Assembly: GCF_036053395.1 (NCBI RefSeq)
Contig: NZ_CP107942.1
Location: 1,764,501-1,828,500 of the forward strand
Reading direction: 5' to 3'
Length of the DNA: 64,000 bases
Origin: Actinoplanes sp. NBC_00393
GTDB lineage: Bacteria > Actinomycetota > Actinomycetes > Mycobacteriales > Micromonosporaceae
The translations under genes were made by a program, and so were the position numbers. The notes below the pieces were generated by a model, which was not told the origin of the DNA, did no database searches, and was given only the letters and a program-made list of their open reading frames with translations. Of this stretch, positions 51,806-60,215 are shown piece by piece. Position 1 is the stretch's first letter, and each line of letters begins with the position of its first letter.

Positions 51806-51877
51806 CGGACACTTGTCCGCCGACCCAGATTGCGCGCATGCTGCGTACGTGTCAACGGGTTGTCCGTCGAGCGGACA
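51806..51877. promoter_or_regulatory. Two TGTCCG/CGGACA palindromes, probable IclR operators
   Basis: CGGACA-CT-TGTCCG lies at 51806-51819 and TGTCCG-TCGAG-CGGACA at 51861-51877, between the divergent CoA-transferase and amidohydrolase genes. One is 18 bp from the first start, the other 22 bp from the second. An IclR gene ends the plus-strand arm, so it is the natural candidate to bind both sites. Confidence 0.7.
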
Positions 51878-51898
51878 GCCGTCCGATTGGGGGAGACG

Positions 51899-53335
51899 AT
51901 GAGCGACAACGACCGGCCGGTGCTGTTGCGCAACGGTCTGGTTCTCACCATGGATGACTCGCACACGGTGCTCGAAGGCGCTGACGTGCTGGTCGCGGGC
52001 GACCGGATCGTGGAGGTCGGGCACGGCCTGTCCGCGCCCGGCGACGCCCTGGAGATCGACGCGACCGGCGGCATCGTGATGCCCGGCATGATCGACACCC
52101 ACCGGCACATGTGGCAGACCGCGATGCGCGGCTACGGCGCCGACTGGACCCTCACGCAGTACTTCGTCTGGTACTACCTCGAATCCGGCAAACTGTTCCG
52201 CCCCGAGGACATCTACGCCGGCAACCTGCTTTCCGCGATCGAGGCCGTCGACGCCGGGGTCACCACCAGCGTGGACTGGTCGCACGGGCTGCAGAGCGCT
52301 GATCACGCCGACGCCGCAGTGGACGCCCTGGAGGCCGTGCCGGGACGGTTCGTGCTCGCGTACGGCAACATCCAGCAGGGGCCGTGGGAGTGGTCCACGT
52401 CGGACGCCTTCCAGGACTTCTACCGGCGGCGCATCGACGGCGGGAAGCTGGCCGGCTTCCAGATGGCGTTCGACGTCACCGGCGACCCGGCGTTCCCCGA
52501 GAAGGCCGCGTTCGAGGTGGCCCGCGAGCTGGGCGTCGCGGTGACCACGCACGCCGGGGTCTGGGGCGCCACCAACGACGAGGGCATCCGGCTGATGTAC
52601 GAGAACGGGTTCATGGCCCCGAACACGGTCTATGTGCACGCGGCGACGTTGAGCTCTGATTCGTACCATCGCATCGCCGCCACCGGCGGCTCGGTCTCGG
52701 TCTCCACCGAGAGTGAGCAGAGCGCGGGCCAGGGCTACCCGCCCACCTTCCAGCTGCGCAACTTCGGCATCCCGGTGTCGCTGTCGATGGACACGAGTGT
52801 CTGGTGGAGCGGCGACCTGTTCAGCGCGATGCGCACCACGCTCAGCGCCGACCGCGTCCGCGAACACCTGGAAGCGCACGGCCGGCAGGAGACCGTCACC
52901 CACCACAAACTGCGCGCCGAACACGTCGTCGACTGGGCGACCCGCGGCGGCGCCAAGGCCCTCGGCATGGACTCCCAGCTCGGCGCGGTGACGCCCGGCC
53001 GCAAGGCGGACCTCGTGCTGATCAAGAACGACAACTCGCCGGCGATGTTCCCCATCCTCAACCCCTACGGTCACGTCGCCTACCAGGCGCAACGCGGCGA
53101 CGTGCACTCCGTGCTGGTCGGCGGACGGCTGGTCAAACACGAGGGCCGGCTGGTCGGCCTCGACCTCGCGGCGGCCCGCGCGAAGGTCGCCGCGACCGTC
53201 GACCACCTGCGCTCGAGCCTCGGCGAAGCGATGTGGGCGCGCGGCATGAACCCGGAGATCCCGGAGACGAGTGTGCTCGAGAACCCGTACCAGTACACCG
53301 ACTACGACGCCGGCTCGGCCCAATGGAAGCATTGA
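51899..53335 (+). CDS. Amidohydrolase, AtzA/TrzN-like deaminase family
   Basis: A 478-residue TIM-barrel metal hydrolase. Metal ligands are seen in GMIDTHRHMW (His-x-His), VTTHAGVWG and the Asp in SLSMDTSVWW; the C-terminal GKADLVLIKND closes the composite barrel. This group covers cytosine-, guanine- and triazine-type deaminases and dechlorinases. ATG 51899 follows GGGGGAG. It is divergent from the ring-cleavage operon and shares its operators, so it may feed that pathway by removing an amino or other group from a ring substrate. Confidence 0.87.
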   Translation: MSDNDRPVLLRNGLVLTMDDSHTVLEGADVLVAGDRIVEVGHGLSAPGDALEIDATGGIVMPGMIDTHRHMWQTAMRGYGADWTLTQYFVWYYLESGKLFRPEDIYAGNLLSAIEAVDAGVTTSVDWSHGLQSADHADAAVDALEAVPGRFVLAYGNIQQGPWEWSTSDAFQDFYRRRIDGGKLAGFQMAFDVTGDPAFPEKAAFEVARELGVAVTTHAGVWGATNDEGIRLMYENGFMAPNTVYVHAATLSSDSYHRIAATGGSVSVSTESEQSAGQGYPPTFQLRNFGIPVSLSMDTSVWWSGDLFSAMRTTLSADRVREHLEAHGRQETVTHHKLRAEHVVDWATRGGAKALGMDSQLGAVTPGRKADLVLIKNDNSPAMFPILNPYGHVAYQAQRGDVHSVLVGGRLVKHEGRLVGLDLAAARAKVAATVDHLRSSLGEAMWARGMNPEIPETSVLENPYQYTDYDAGSAQWKH

Positions 53336-53339
53336 GCAC

Positions 53340-54143
53340 ATGACCGATACGGGGAGGGGCGCAGGTCCCGACTTCATCGAGGCCCTCGCCCGGGGTCTCG
53401 ACGTCCTGCGCTCCTTCCGTTCGGGCAGCCCGGCGCTCACGCTCAGTGAGATTGCGGCGGGGACCGGGCTGGCCCGGCCCACCGTGCGGCGCATTCTGAT
53501 CACCCTGGAACAGCTCGGATACGTCCGTGCCGACGGCCGCGGATATGCGCTCACGCCGCGGGTTCTGGACCTGGGAATGGCCTATGTCCACTCGCTGAAT
53601 CTGTGGGAAGTGGCGCGGCCGCACATGGAGAAACTGGTCGCGCAGACCAATGAATCCACGTCGATCGCGCAACTCGACGGATCGGATATCGTCTATGTGG
53701 CGCGGGTGGCCGTACCCAAGATCGTGACTCTGGGGGTGAGCATCGGGACGCGCTTTCCGGCGCCGCCCACCTCGATGGGGAAAGTGCTGCTGGCGGCTCT
53801 GCCGCCGGAGGCCATGGCGCGGGTTCTTGCTGAGCCGTCACGGTCGGGCATCACGCCGCGATGGCAGCCTTCGGCTGCCGAGCTTTCCACCGCATTGCGT
53901 TCGGTACGGGCTAAGGGCTGGGCTTTGGCGGACCAGGATCTGGCGCCGGGTATTCGGTCGATCGCCACCGGGGTACGCGATGGCGAGGGCCGTGTGATCG
54001 CGGCGGTGAATGTGACCGTTCATGCTGCGGAGACGTCGGTGGAGACACTGGTCGAGGAGCATTTGCCGCGGTTGCTGCGGACTGCGGCTGATATCAGTCA
54101 TGACTGGTCGTTGACCGCCAGAATCCCCGCCGTAACGGTCTGA
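53340..54143 (+). CDS. IclR-family regulator (PcaR/PobR type)
   Basis: A 267-residue regulator. The winged helix at residues 15-75 has EIAAGTGLARPTVRRIL and the ligand domain has TNESTSIAQLDGSDIVYVAR, FPAPPTSMGKVLLAAL and GIRSIATGVRD. It follows the amidohydrolase by 4 nt in an operon. IclR proteins of this type sense aromatic acids and their ring-cleavage products; the palindromes between 51806 and 51877 are its likely targets. Confidence 0.88.
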   Translation: MTDTGRGAGPDFIEALARGLDVLRSFRSGSPALTLSEIAAGTGLARPTVRRILITLEQLGYVRADGRGYALTPRVLDLGMAYVHSLNLWEVARPHMEKLVAQTNESTSIAQLDGSDIVYVARVAVPKIVTLGVSIGTRFPAPPTSMGKVLLAALPPEAMARVLAEPSRSGITPRWQPSAAELSTALRSVRAKGWALADQDLAPGIRSIATGVRDGEGRVIAAVNVTVHAAETSVETLVEEHLPRLLRTAADISHDWSLTARIPAVTV

Positions 54144-54513
54144 CCTTCTTGTTCAGCTGACGTCTACGGTCGTCTCCGGCCCGTTTCGGCAGCGTTGGCG
54201 GTCAGCCCGGGTTGTCCGGCTGACGCCCAGTGTTGGTTGCGGGCTGCTGGAACTGCTCTGCGTGCTGGGTGGGGGCCTTCTCCGCGGCGGAAATGGGTGT
54301 CGGCCCGGATGGTCGGCGGTGGCCTGGTCGGAGAGGCTGAAGAGGCGCCGGGCCGGTTCGGCCCGGCGCACCAGCCTTTCCGTTTGTCCGCTTGTGTTGC
54401 TTTGTTGCTTTGTTGCTTCGTTGCTTCGTTGCTTCGTTGCTTCGTTGCTTCGTTGCTTGTTTGCTTGTTTGCTTCGTTTCCGCTTTCGCTGAGCTTTGAT
54501 CGGAACCAACGTC
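54144..54513. other. Gene-free stretch with octamer microsatellite
   Basis: The 370 bp hold no gene. Its striking feature is the octamer array at 54396-54475, followed by the control region of the TrkA-C gene. Minus-strand open frames (54153-54569 and 54202-54735) encode only Lys-Gln-Ser-Asn-rich repeat translation and are rejected. Confidence 0.6.
54396..54475. repeat. 8 bp tandem repeat GTTGCTTC, 10 copies
   Basis: Units start every 8 bp from 54396: two GTTGCTTT, five GTTGCTTC, then GTTGCTTG, TTTGCTTG and TTTGCTTC. It is AT-rich in a GC-rich genome and ends 38 bp before the ATG of the TrkA-C gene. Confidence 0.92.
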
Positions 54514-54990
54514 ATGACCGTCGAACGCACCGCCCTTCCGGGCGTCGGAGTCGCCCACGCCACCACCACCCGCGCGAGCCAGCGGGCCGGCGTCGTATGC
54601 CACCTCGACGGGCGCCGTGAGATCGTCCTCTACGACCCGGAGGACCGCGAGCGGGCCCTGTGCCTGCTCGTCCTCGAACCGGACGAAGCCCACTGGATGG
54701 CCGACCTGCTCACCGCCACCGTGACCGTCGACCATCTGACCGACCTGGAACAGCAGCTCACCGGCGTGATCGCGGCCCGCATCCGGCTGCCGGCGGGCTC
54801 ACCCTACGACGGGCGGCCGCTGGGCGAGACGCGGGCACGCAGCCGCACCGGGGTGTCGATCGTCGCGGTGATCCGTGCCGGCCAGGTCATCCCCGGCCCG
54901 GAACCGGACTTCGTCCTGTACCGCGACGACCTGCTGGCGGTGGTCGGCACCCCGGGCGGAGTCACCGCCTTGACCGGCCTTCTCACCTGA
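54514..54990 (+). CDS. Orphan TrkA-C domain protein, K+/H+ antiporter regulatory type
   Basis: A 158-residue cytoplasmic protein. The C-terminal 80 residues are an RCK_C/TrkA-C domain: LPAGSPYDGRPLGETRARS, TGVSIVAVIRAGQVIPGP, PDFVLYRDDLLAVVGTPGG. The N-terminal part (TALPGVGVAHATTTRASQRA) is that of KhtT-like regulatory subunits, which gate a cation:proton antiporter on binding a nucleotide. The antiporter itself is not encoded next to it. ATG 54514 is used; a TTG at 54496 is possible. The microsatellite just upstream may alter its expression. Confidence 0.8.
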   Translation: MTVERTALPGVGVAHATTTRASQRAGVVCHLDGRREIVLYDPEDRERALCLLVLEPDEAHWMADLLTATVTVDHLTDLEQQLTGVIAARIRLPAGSPYDGRPLGETRARSRTGVSIVAVIRAGQVIPGPEPDFVLYRDDLLAVVGTPGGVTALTGLLT

Positions 54991-55119
54991 GCGGCCGCGT
55001 TTTCGCTGCTCGTCGTCGCGGTCACAAAAATGTCGTACCCCAGGTCTAACTTGAGCGATGAGTTCAAGAGAGTCGGATGGTCTTACCAGTCGAGAGCATC
55101 GTTCGAGGAGGGGTTCACG

Positions 55120-55398
55120 ATGGCGACAACGACCACGATCCTGACCGCGGGCCGCGCGGAGGCCCTGTTCACCAGCCACCTGCCCACCGGCAGCCGCCCC
55201 GCCCACGACGTCGTCGAGGACGCGATCCGCGTCGCGGTGCGCTCCCACGGCGGTGTCCGCGGATGCGCCGGCGACGTCGCCGCCGAATACGGCGACCATC
55301 CCGACCTGGCAGCGCCACGCATGCGCTGGGCGCTGGAGGTGGTCCGCGATCTGTACCCGGCTCGCCGCTCCCACAGCGGCTGGGCTCTCGTCGCCTGA
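55120..55398 (+). CDS. Small conserved actinobacterial protein
   Basis: A 92-residue soluble protein of the kind common in actinomycetes: AGRAEALFTSHLPTGSRP, then AIRVAVRSHGGVRGCAGDVA and YGDHPDLAAPRMRWALEVV. Function unknown. GAGGAGGGG before ATG 55120 is a good ribosome binding site and excludes the longer frame from 55030. Confidence 0.75.
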   Translation: MATTTTILTAGRAEALFTSHLPTGSRPAHDVVEDAIRVAVRSHGGVRGCAGDVAAEYGDHPDLAAPRMRWALEVVRDLYPARRSHSGWALVA

Positions 55399-55528
55399 CC
55401 GGCCGCCGGCATCCCGCGGCTCCTTGAGCCGTGATCGGCAGCAAACGGGGGAAGCGGCTAGGAACGGCCGGGATTGCAGGAGACGGCTGAGGTCGGCGAG
55501 ACACGGTCGGGTCTGGTCTCACGCGGCC

Positions 55529-55592
55529 GGAACCGGAGCGACGCGGCCAGCCGCGCTGGTGGAACCGGAGCGACGCGGCCAGCCGCGCTGGT
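55529..55592. repeat. 32 bp tandem repeat, two copies
   Basis: 55529-55560 and 55561-55592 are identical copies of a 32 bp unit beginning GGAACCGGAGCGACGCGGCC. They lie 34 bp upstream of the secreted protein gene. Confidence 0.9.
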
Positions 55593-55626
55593 GGAACCGG
55601 TGGGGTGCGGTTGGCGTCTGAGCGGG

Positions 55627-56508
55627 ATGCGATCACTGGGCCTTGTGGCCGCGTTGCTCGGCGTGGGGCTGGCAACCTTGGTGGTCGGGACGGCTCCTTC
55701 CAGCCTCGGCGGCGACGTCCCGGAGCCGCCGTCGGATCCCGGCGCACTCGTTCTGCAGCTGCACCTCTGGGAGAGCCTGACCGGGCCGGTCAAGCGGGCG
55801 GAGTTGCCTGAGTTCAGCCTCTACGGCGGCGGGCGGGTGATCGTCGGTGCCGGCTGGGAAGGGTTGCTTCATCGGGGGCGGGAGTTCGTTCTGGAGCCGG
55901 CGGCGTATCGGAGGATCTACCGCCTGGCGCACACCGCCGGGATTGCCCGGGACCGGCACCTTCCGGAGCCGGGTGTCAGCACCGACGGGACCTTGCTGGT
56001 GGCCGACCTGCGATCCGGCGGTCGGCTGCACACGACGACCGCGGTCTCGCTGGGACGCGGATTCGAGACAGGCGCCCGTCGCTGGCTGATCGAGCTGCGA
56101 AAGCTGGTGCAGCGGGAGGTGCGGCGACACCTCGGCCCGGCGCCCGGTGTGCAGCGACATGGCGGCCCAGCGCACAGTGGGCACCGGCACGGCATTACCC
56201 CGGCGGTCATCGCCGACTACCGGCCGGACCGGGTTGCTGTGCTGGCGACGGGCGGATTCACCACTGCGCCACCGGAGCGGCGCTGGCCCTACGGGGATCC
56301 GCTGGCCGGCACGCACACGGTTCTGGGTCTGTGCACGGTGCACAGCGGCGCCGAGGTGGCGAGCATCGAAACGCTGGCACGGACCTCGCCGCGCGACGCC
56401 GGGTGGCTGCATGATCGCGGGCGAACGGGCGGTCTCACCGTACTTGTCCGGCCACTGCTTCCGGGGGAGAGGGGCTGCGCCGATCTGGGCTATCCGGAGC
56501 GAGGCTAG
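55627..56508 (+). CDS. Exported hypothetical protein
   Basis: A 293-residue protein with an N-terminal hydrophobic segment (LVAALLGVGLATLVVG) that is a signal or anchor. The next part, LVLQLHLWESLTGP and RVIVGAGWEGLLHRG, is strand-rich and repeated in spirit by the C-terminal half (LVRPLLPGERGC). I do not recognise the family. An in-frame region from 55474 spans the 32 bp repeats and is not considered coding. Confidence 0.6.
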   Translation: MRSLGLVAALLGVGLATLVVGTAPSSLGGDVPEPPSDPGALVLQLHLWESLTGPVKRAELPEFSLYGGGRVIVGAGWEGLLHRGREFVLEPAAYRRIYRLAHTAGIARDRHLPEPGVSTDGTLLVADLRSGGRLHTTTAVSLGRGFETGARRWLIELRKLVQREVRRHLGPAPGVQRHGGPAHSGHRHGITPAVIADYRPDRVAVLATGGFTTAPPERRWPYGDPLAGTHTVLGLCTVHSGAEVASIETLARTSPRDAGWLHDRGRTGGLTVLVRPLLPGERGCADLGYPERG

Positions 56509-56894
56509 CCGGCCGTGCCGATGCGAAGTTGGCTGGCCGTGGCGGTGCGAGTTGGCTGGCCGTGCCGGTGCGAAGTTGGCCTGCGGCGTCGATGTGCAGG
56601 TGGTCGGCGATGTCGTTTCCAGCCGGCGGCAACGACGGCCGCCGAGGCCCACCCGGACGGGTGAACCCCGGCGACCTCGGCGGCTGCAAGGAATTGCGCG
56701 GCTTCGAAGACTTGCGCGGCTTCTGCTGGACGGCGGCAGCTGGTGCGAGGCCGTGCTGCTGGCGATCAGCTGACGCGGCGAGCTGCTACCCGGCGGCAGC
56801 TCGTGGCAAGGCCGAGCTGCCGACAAGGCCGAGCTGCCGACAAGGCCGAGCTGCCGACAAGGCCGAGCTGCCGACAAGGCCGAGCTGCCGGCGA
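56509..56894. other. Gene-free stretch between convergent genes
   Basis: No gene seen. It contains an imperfect repeat of GTTGGCTGGCCGT(G) near 56529-56560 and a five-copy 17 bp array at 56808-56892. GGCGATCAGCTG occurs at 56761 and again at 56890, bracketing the array. Confidence 0.6.
56808..56892. repeat. 17 bp tandem repeat, 5 copies
   Basis: AAGGCCGAGCTGCCGAC starts at 56808, 56825, 56842, 56859 and 56876; the last copy ends in GGC. It abuts the stop codon of the beta-lactamase-family gene on the minus strand. Confidence 0.92.
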
Positions 56895-58042
56895 TCAGCT
56901 GGCGTCGGCGCAGATCACGTCGTCGATTGCTTGCATGGTGCGTTCGTGGACGGCGAAGGCGGCCTCCTCCGAAGCGAGCTGGGTGTGCAGCGACAGCACG
57001 GCCACGCGCTTGCCGGACGGGCTGACGCCGTTGGCGGTGCTCATGCCCAGGACGTCGCCGCCGTGGGACCAGTAACCGCCGCATCGGTTCGGGATGAACA
57101 TGATGCCGAGGCCGTAGCGGGCGCCGGGCAGATAGTCTGGAACGTCTCGGCCAGCACGGTCTCCTGCAGCTGGGCCATCTGCCGGGGCTTGAGCAGCCGG
57201 CCCTGCTGAAGCGCCTGCCAGAAGCGGGCCAGGTCGGCCGGCGTGGTGATCAGGCTGCCCGCAGCGCCGCCGGCGGTGGCGTTCCACGCCGTCGTGTCGG
57301 TCAGCGGGCCGCCCGGCTCCCACTGCTGGTAGCCCTTCGCGTGCGGCCTGGGCAGCCACGGCCGGTCGCCGGGATCCGACGTGTGGTGCAGCCCGAGCGG
57401 ACGCACGATCCGCTCGCGTACCTCGGTGGCCCACGACCGTCCGGTGACCTTCTCGATGATCATCCCGGCCAGGGTGTAGTTGGTGTTGGAGTAGTCCCAG
57501 TGCGTGCCGGGCGCGAAGTTCGGCTCGTGTTTCATCGCCAGCGCGACGATGTCGGACGGGTTGTAGTGGTCGAACCGGTGCGCCAGGAAGCCTTCCTCCG
57601 AGGTCAGCGCCGCGATGTCATTCGTGTAGTTGTAGATGCCGCTGGTGTGCTGGAGCAGCTGGCGTACGGTGATCTGTTTTCCGTCGTTGCCGTTGCCTTC
57701 GACCACCCCCGGCAGCCAGCGGTCCACCGTGTCGTCCAGCGACAGCTTGCGTTCCCCGACGAGTTGCAGGGCGACCACCGCGACGTACGTCTTGGTGTTG
57801 CTCCCCATCCGGAAGTAACCGTCGACCGGAACCGGCGTGCCGCGCTCGACATCGCCCACGCCGGCCCGGGCCCGCGTGGTGACACCGTTGACCCGGGCCA
57901 GCGCCTGCACGCCGGTGATGCCGAGCCGGTGCAGATCGTCGGCCGCCGTCTGGAGCGGACGGTCCGGGGGAGTGGCGGCGGCGACCGGCGCCGCCCCGCC
58001 GAGGATCATCGTCACGGTCAATGCTGTGGCGAGAAGTCTCAT
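56895..58042 (-). pseudogene. Beta-lactamase-family serine hydrolase, frameshifted near 57137
   Basis: The N-terminal part (to residue about 300) has a signal peptide, the active-site Ser81-x-x-Lys84 in MGSNTKTY, and the Tyr-x-Asn motif in DYSNTNYTL, as in class C beta-lactamases and D-Ala-D-Ala carboxypeptidases. Around 57137 the frame changes: LAETFQTICPAP runs on out of frame to a stop at 57041, while the right frame resumes with DYLPGARYGLGIMF and then WSHGGDVLG, the third motif, to the stop at 56895. One base is missing between TTC and GACTATCTG. Without correction the His-x-Gly motif is lost, so the product would be inactive. A sequencing error is the alternative. Confidence 0.8.
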
Positions 58043-58136
58043 GATCTGAACCTATGAAGACTTTCGATGCCGTCCCATCCCGCAGCCACCCCGGAACGGG
58101 GTAGTGCTAACCCCACCCCCTAGGTTGGGATGCGTC

Positions 58137-59315
58137 ATGGGACGACACCGATCGAGCTTGGGTACGCTGCTCCACCACGTACACGTGAGCGGTCCCCTGT
58201 CGCGTGCCGTGCTGGCCGAGCGGATGGGCGTCAACCGCAGCACTGTCCTGGCGCTGACCGCCGAGCTGGTCGCCGCCGGCCTGGTCCGCGAGGAGCATCC
58301 CGCCGAGACCACCGGCGCCGGCCGGCCGTCGCTGCTGGTCCGGCCGGAGTCCGAGCGGGTCTGCGTGCTCGCCTTCGACGTCGCGGTGGACCGTCTCGTC
58401 GCCGCCCGGGTGGGCCTCGGCGGGCCGATCCTGGACCGGCGCGAGACGGTACGCCCACGAGCCGGCGTCGACCTGGACACCGTGGTCGGCAACCTCGCCG
58501 CCCTCGGCCGCGAGCTGATCGACGCGATGCCGCCCGGCACGGTCTGTGTCGGGGTGGGCGCCTCCTACTGCGGCATGGTCCGGCCGGGTGACGGCATGGT
58601 CCGGTACGGGCCCGAGCTGGGCTGGGTCGACCAGGCGTTCGGGGCCGAGCTGGGACACGCGCTCGGCCTCGGCCTGCGGGTCGCGGTGGGCAACGAGGCC
58701 CATCTCGGGGCCCGGGCGGAGTACGAGCGAGGCGCCGGCATCGGCTCCCCGGACCTGATCTACCTGCACGGCGACGTCGGGGTGGGCGGCGGCATCCTGG
58801 TCGGCGGCCAGCCACTCGGCGGCGAGGGCGGTTACGCCGCCGAGGTCGGCCACATGCTGGTCAACCCGCATGACGGCCGCCCCTGCCTGTGCGGTTCGGC
58901 CGGCTGCCTGGAGGCCGAGACCGGCGAGTACGCGCTGCTCGCCGCCGCCGGGCGCACCGGCGGAGCGATCGGGCGGGACGCCGTACGCGCGGTGGTTCAA
59001 GACGCTGCGGCCGGTGACCCCGCTGCGGCCGCGGCCGTCGCCGAGATCGGGGATTGGCTCGGCATCGGCGTCGCCAACCTGATCAACCTGTTCAACCCCG
59101 GCGTGGTCATCTTCGGCGGCATGCTGCGCGACGTGTACTCCGGCGCCGCCCCACAGGTCGCGGCCCGGATCGCCCAGCATGCGATGCCGGTCTCCCGGGA
59201 GCGGGCCAAGCTGCGGCTGTCCGGCCTGGCCGACGACGCCACCCTGATCGGCGCCGCCGACCTGGGGTTCGCCGCGCTGCTCACCGACCCGGTCCCGGCC
59301 GGACAGCCGGGCTGA
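58137..59315 (+). CDS. ROK-family protein (transcriptional repressor type)
   Basis: A 392-residue ROK protein with an N-terminal winged helix (RAVLAERMGVNRSTVLALTA, residues about 25-55) and a sugar-kinase-like domain: HGDVGVGGGILVGG and EVGHMLVNPHDGRPCLCGSAGCLE with the zinc-binding Cys cluster. Such proteins repress sugar uptake or use, and release DNA on binding the sugar. ATG 58137 is used. It is divergent from the beta-lactamase-family gene, and no sugar-use gene is adjacent. Confidence 0.87.
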   Translation: MGRHRSSLGTLLHHVHVSGPLSRAVLAERMGVNRSTVLALTAELVAAGLVREEHPAETTGAGRPSLLVRPESERVCVLAFDVAVDRLVAARVGLGGPILDRRETVRPRAGVDLDTVVGNLAALGRELIDAMPPGTVCVGVGASYCGMVRPGDGMVRYGPELGWVDQAFGAELGHALGLGLRVAVGNEAHLGARAEYERGAGIGSPDLIYLHGDVGVGGGILVGGQPLGGEGGYAAEVGHMLVNPHDGRPCLCGSAGCLEAETGEYALLAAAGRTGGAIGRDAVRAVVQDAAAGDPAAAAAVAEIGDWLGIGVANLINLFNPGVVIFGGMLRDVYSGAAPQVAARIAQHAMPVSRERAKLRLSGLADDATLIGAADLGFAALLTDPVPAGQPG

Positions 59316-59340
59316 GCGCCCAGTAGTGGATCATGTCGGC

Positions 59341-59907
59341 ATGCAGATACCGACCGACGACGAGATCCGCGCCCTGCACGAACGGTTCGCGCCGAGCCGG
59401 GCCGCGTTCGAGCTGGTCTGGACGCACTGCCGGATCGTCTGCGAGCTCGCCGAGGAGTTGTTCGTCGAAGGCGATCTCGTGCTGGTGCGGGCCGGCAGCC
59501 TGCTGCACGACATCGGCGTCTACCGGCTCCAGCCGGCCGACAACTACGTCCGGCACGGCATCCTGGGCCACGAGCTGCTACGCGACGTCGGCCTGCCGGA
59601 GGCGCTGTGCCGCTTCTGCTCGCACCACACCGGCGTCGGCATCACCCGCGCCGACGTCCTCGACCAGGGCCTGCCGTTGCCGGCTGAGGACTTCCTCGCC
59701 GAGACCGCCGAGGAGGAGCTGGTGATGTACGCCGATAAATTTCACTCCAAGACCAGCCCGCCCCGGTTCCTGACCGCCGACACCTACGCCGCCAAGGTCG
59801 GCAGATTCGGCGCCGGCAAGGTGGAGCACTTCGCCGAGCTGCGCAAACAGTACGGCGAGCCGGACCTGGCCGGGGCCGCGCAACGGTACGGCCACACCGT
59901 CATTTGA
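59341..59907 (+). CDS. HD-domain phosphohydrolase
   Basis: A 188-residue single HD domain. The metal ligands are in THCRIV, LLHDIGVYR (the HD pair), RHGILGHELL and CSHHTGVGI, with a closing acidic residue in MYADKFHS. The family hydrolyses nucleotide phosphates or related esters. ATG 59341 is preferred to GTG 59326. The gene follows the ROK gene by 25 nt. Confidence 0.85.
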   Translation: MQIPTDDEIRALHERFAPSRAAFELVWTHCRIVCELAEELFVEGDLVLVRAGSLLHDIGVYRLQPADNYVRHGILGHELLRDVGLPEALCRFCSHHTGVGITRADVLDQGLPLPAEDFLAETAEEELVMYADKFHSKTSPPRFLTADTYAAKVGRFGAGKVEHFAELRKQYGEPDLAGAAQRYGHTVI

Positions 59908-60125
59908 TCCGGCGAAGTCCGGTGCCGCGGCGGCAGCGGCGACTGCATCGGGGAACGGCATGTTGCCGGCGGCCCCTTGCCGTAGCGCGGCGGTTGGCGG
60001 CATCGTCTGCGCTGCGCCAAGACCCGGATCCCGTCAACCGATTGATGGTTGGGCAGCTCACGTGGGAGTGGGACACTGATTCGGCATCGCAGAACAGCTC
60101 CTTTAGCCGCCTGATTTGGGGAACG

Positions 60126-60215
60126 ATGTCGACGAGTGGGCCGCCGTCCGAGCAGACCAAGAACGTGAACAAAGCTTTGCACATCGGGCCGGCGCTGATC
60201 GATGCAGCCTTCTAG
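60126..60215 (+). CDS. Possible leader peptide gene of the protease operon
   Basis: A 29-codon frame, MSTSGPPSEQTKNVNKALHI followed by GPALIDAAF, ends 14 nt inside the protease gene. Its length is small and it lacks a clear Shine-Dalgarno sequence, so it may be chance. If real it would couple translation to the protease. No known family. Confidence 0.3.
   Translation: MSTSGPPSEQTKNVNKALHIGPALIDAAF

Noticed and set aside
60126..60215. FxSxx-COOH type peptide precursor
   Set aside because: The C-terminus is DAAF without the F-x-S-x-x ending, and no radical SAM maturase is nearby.
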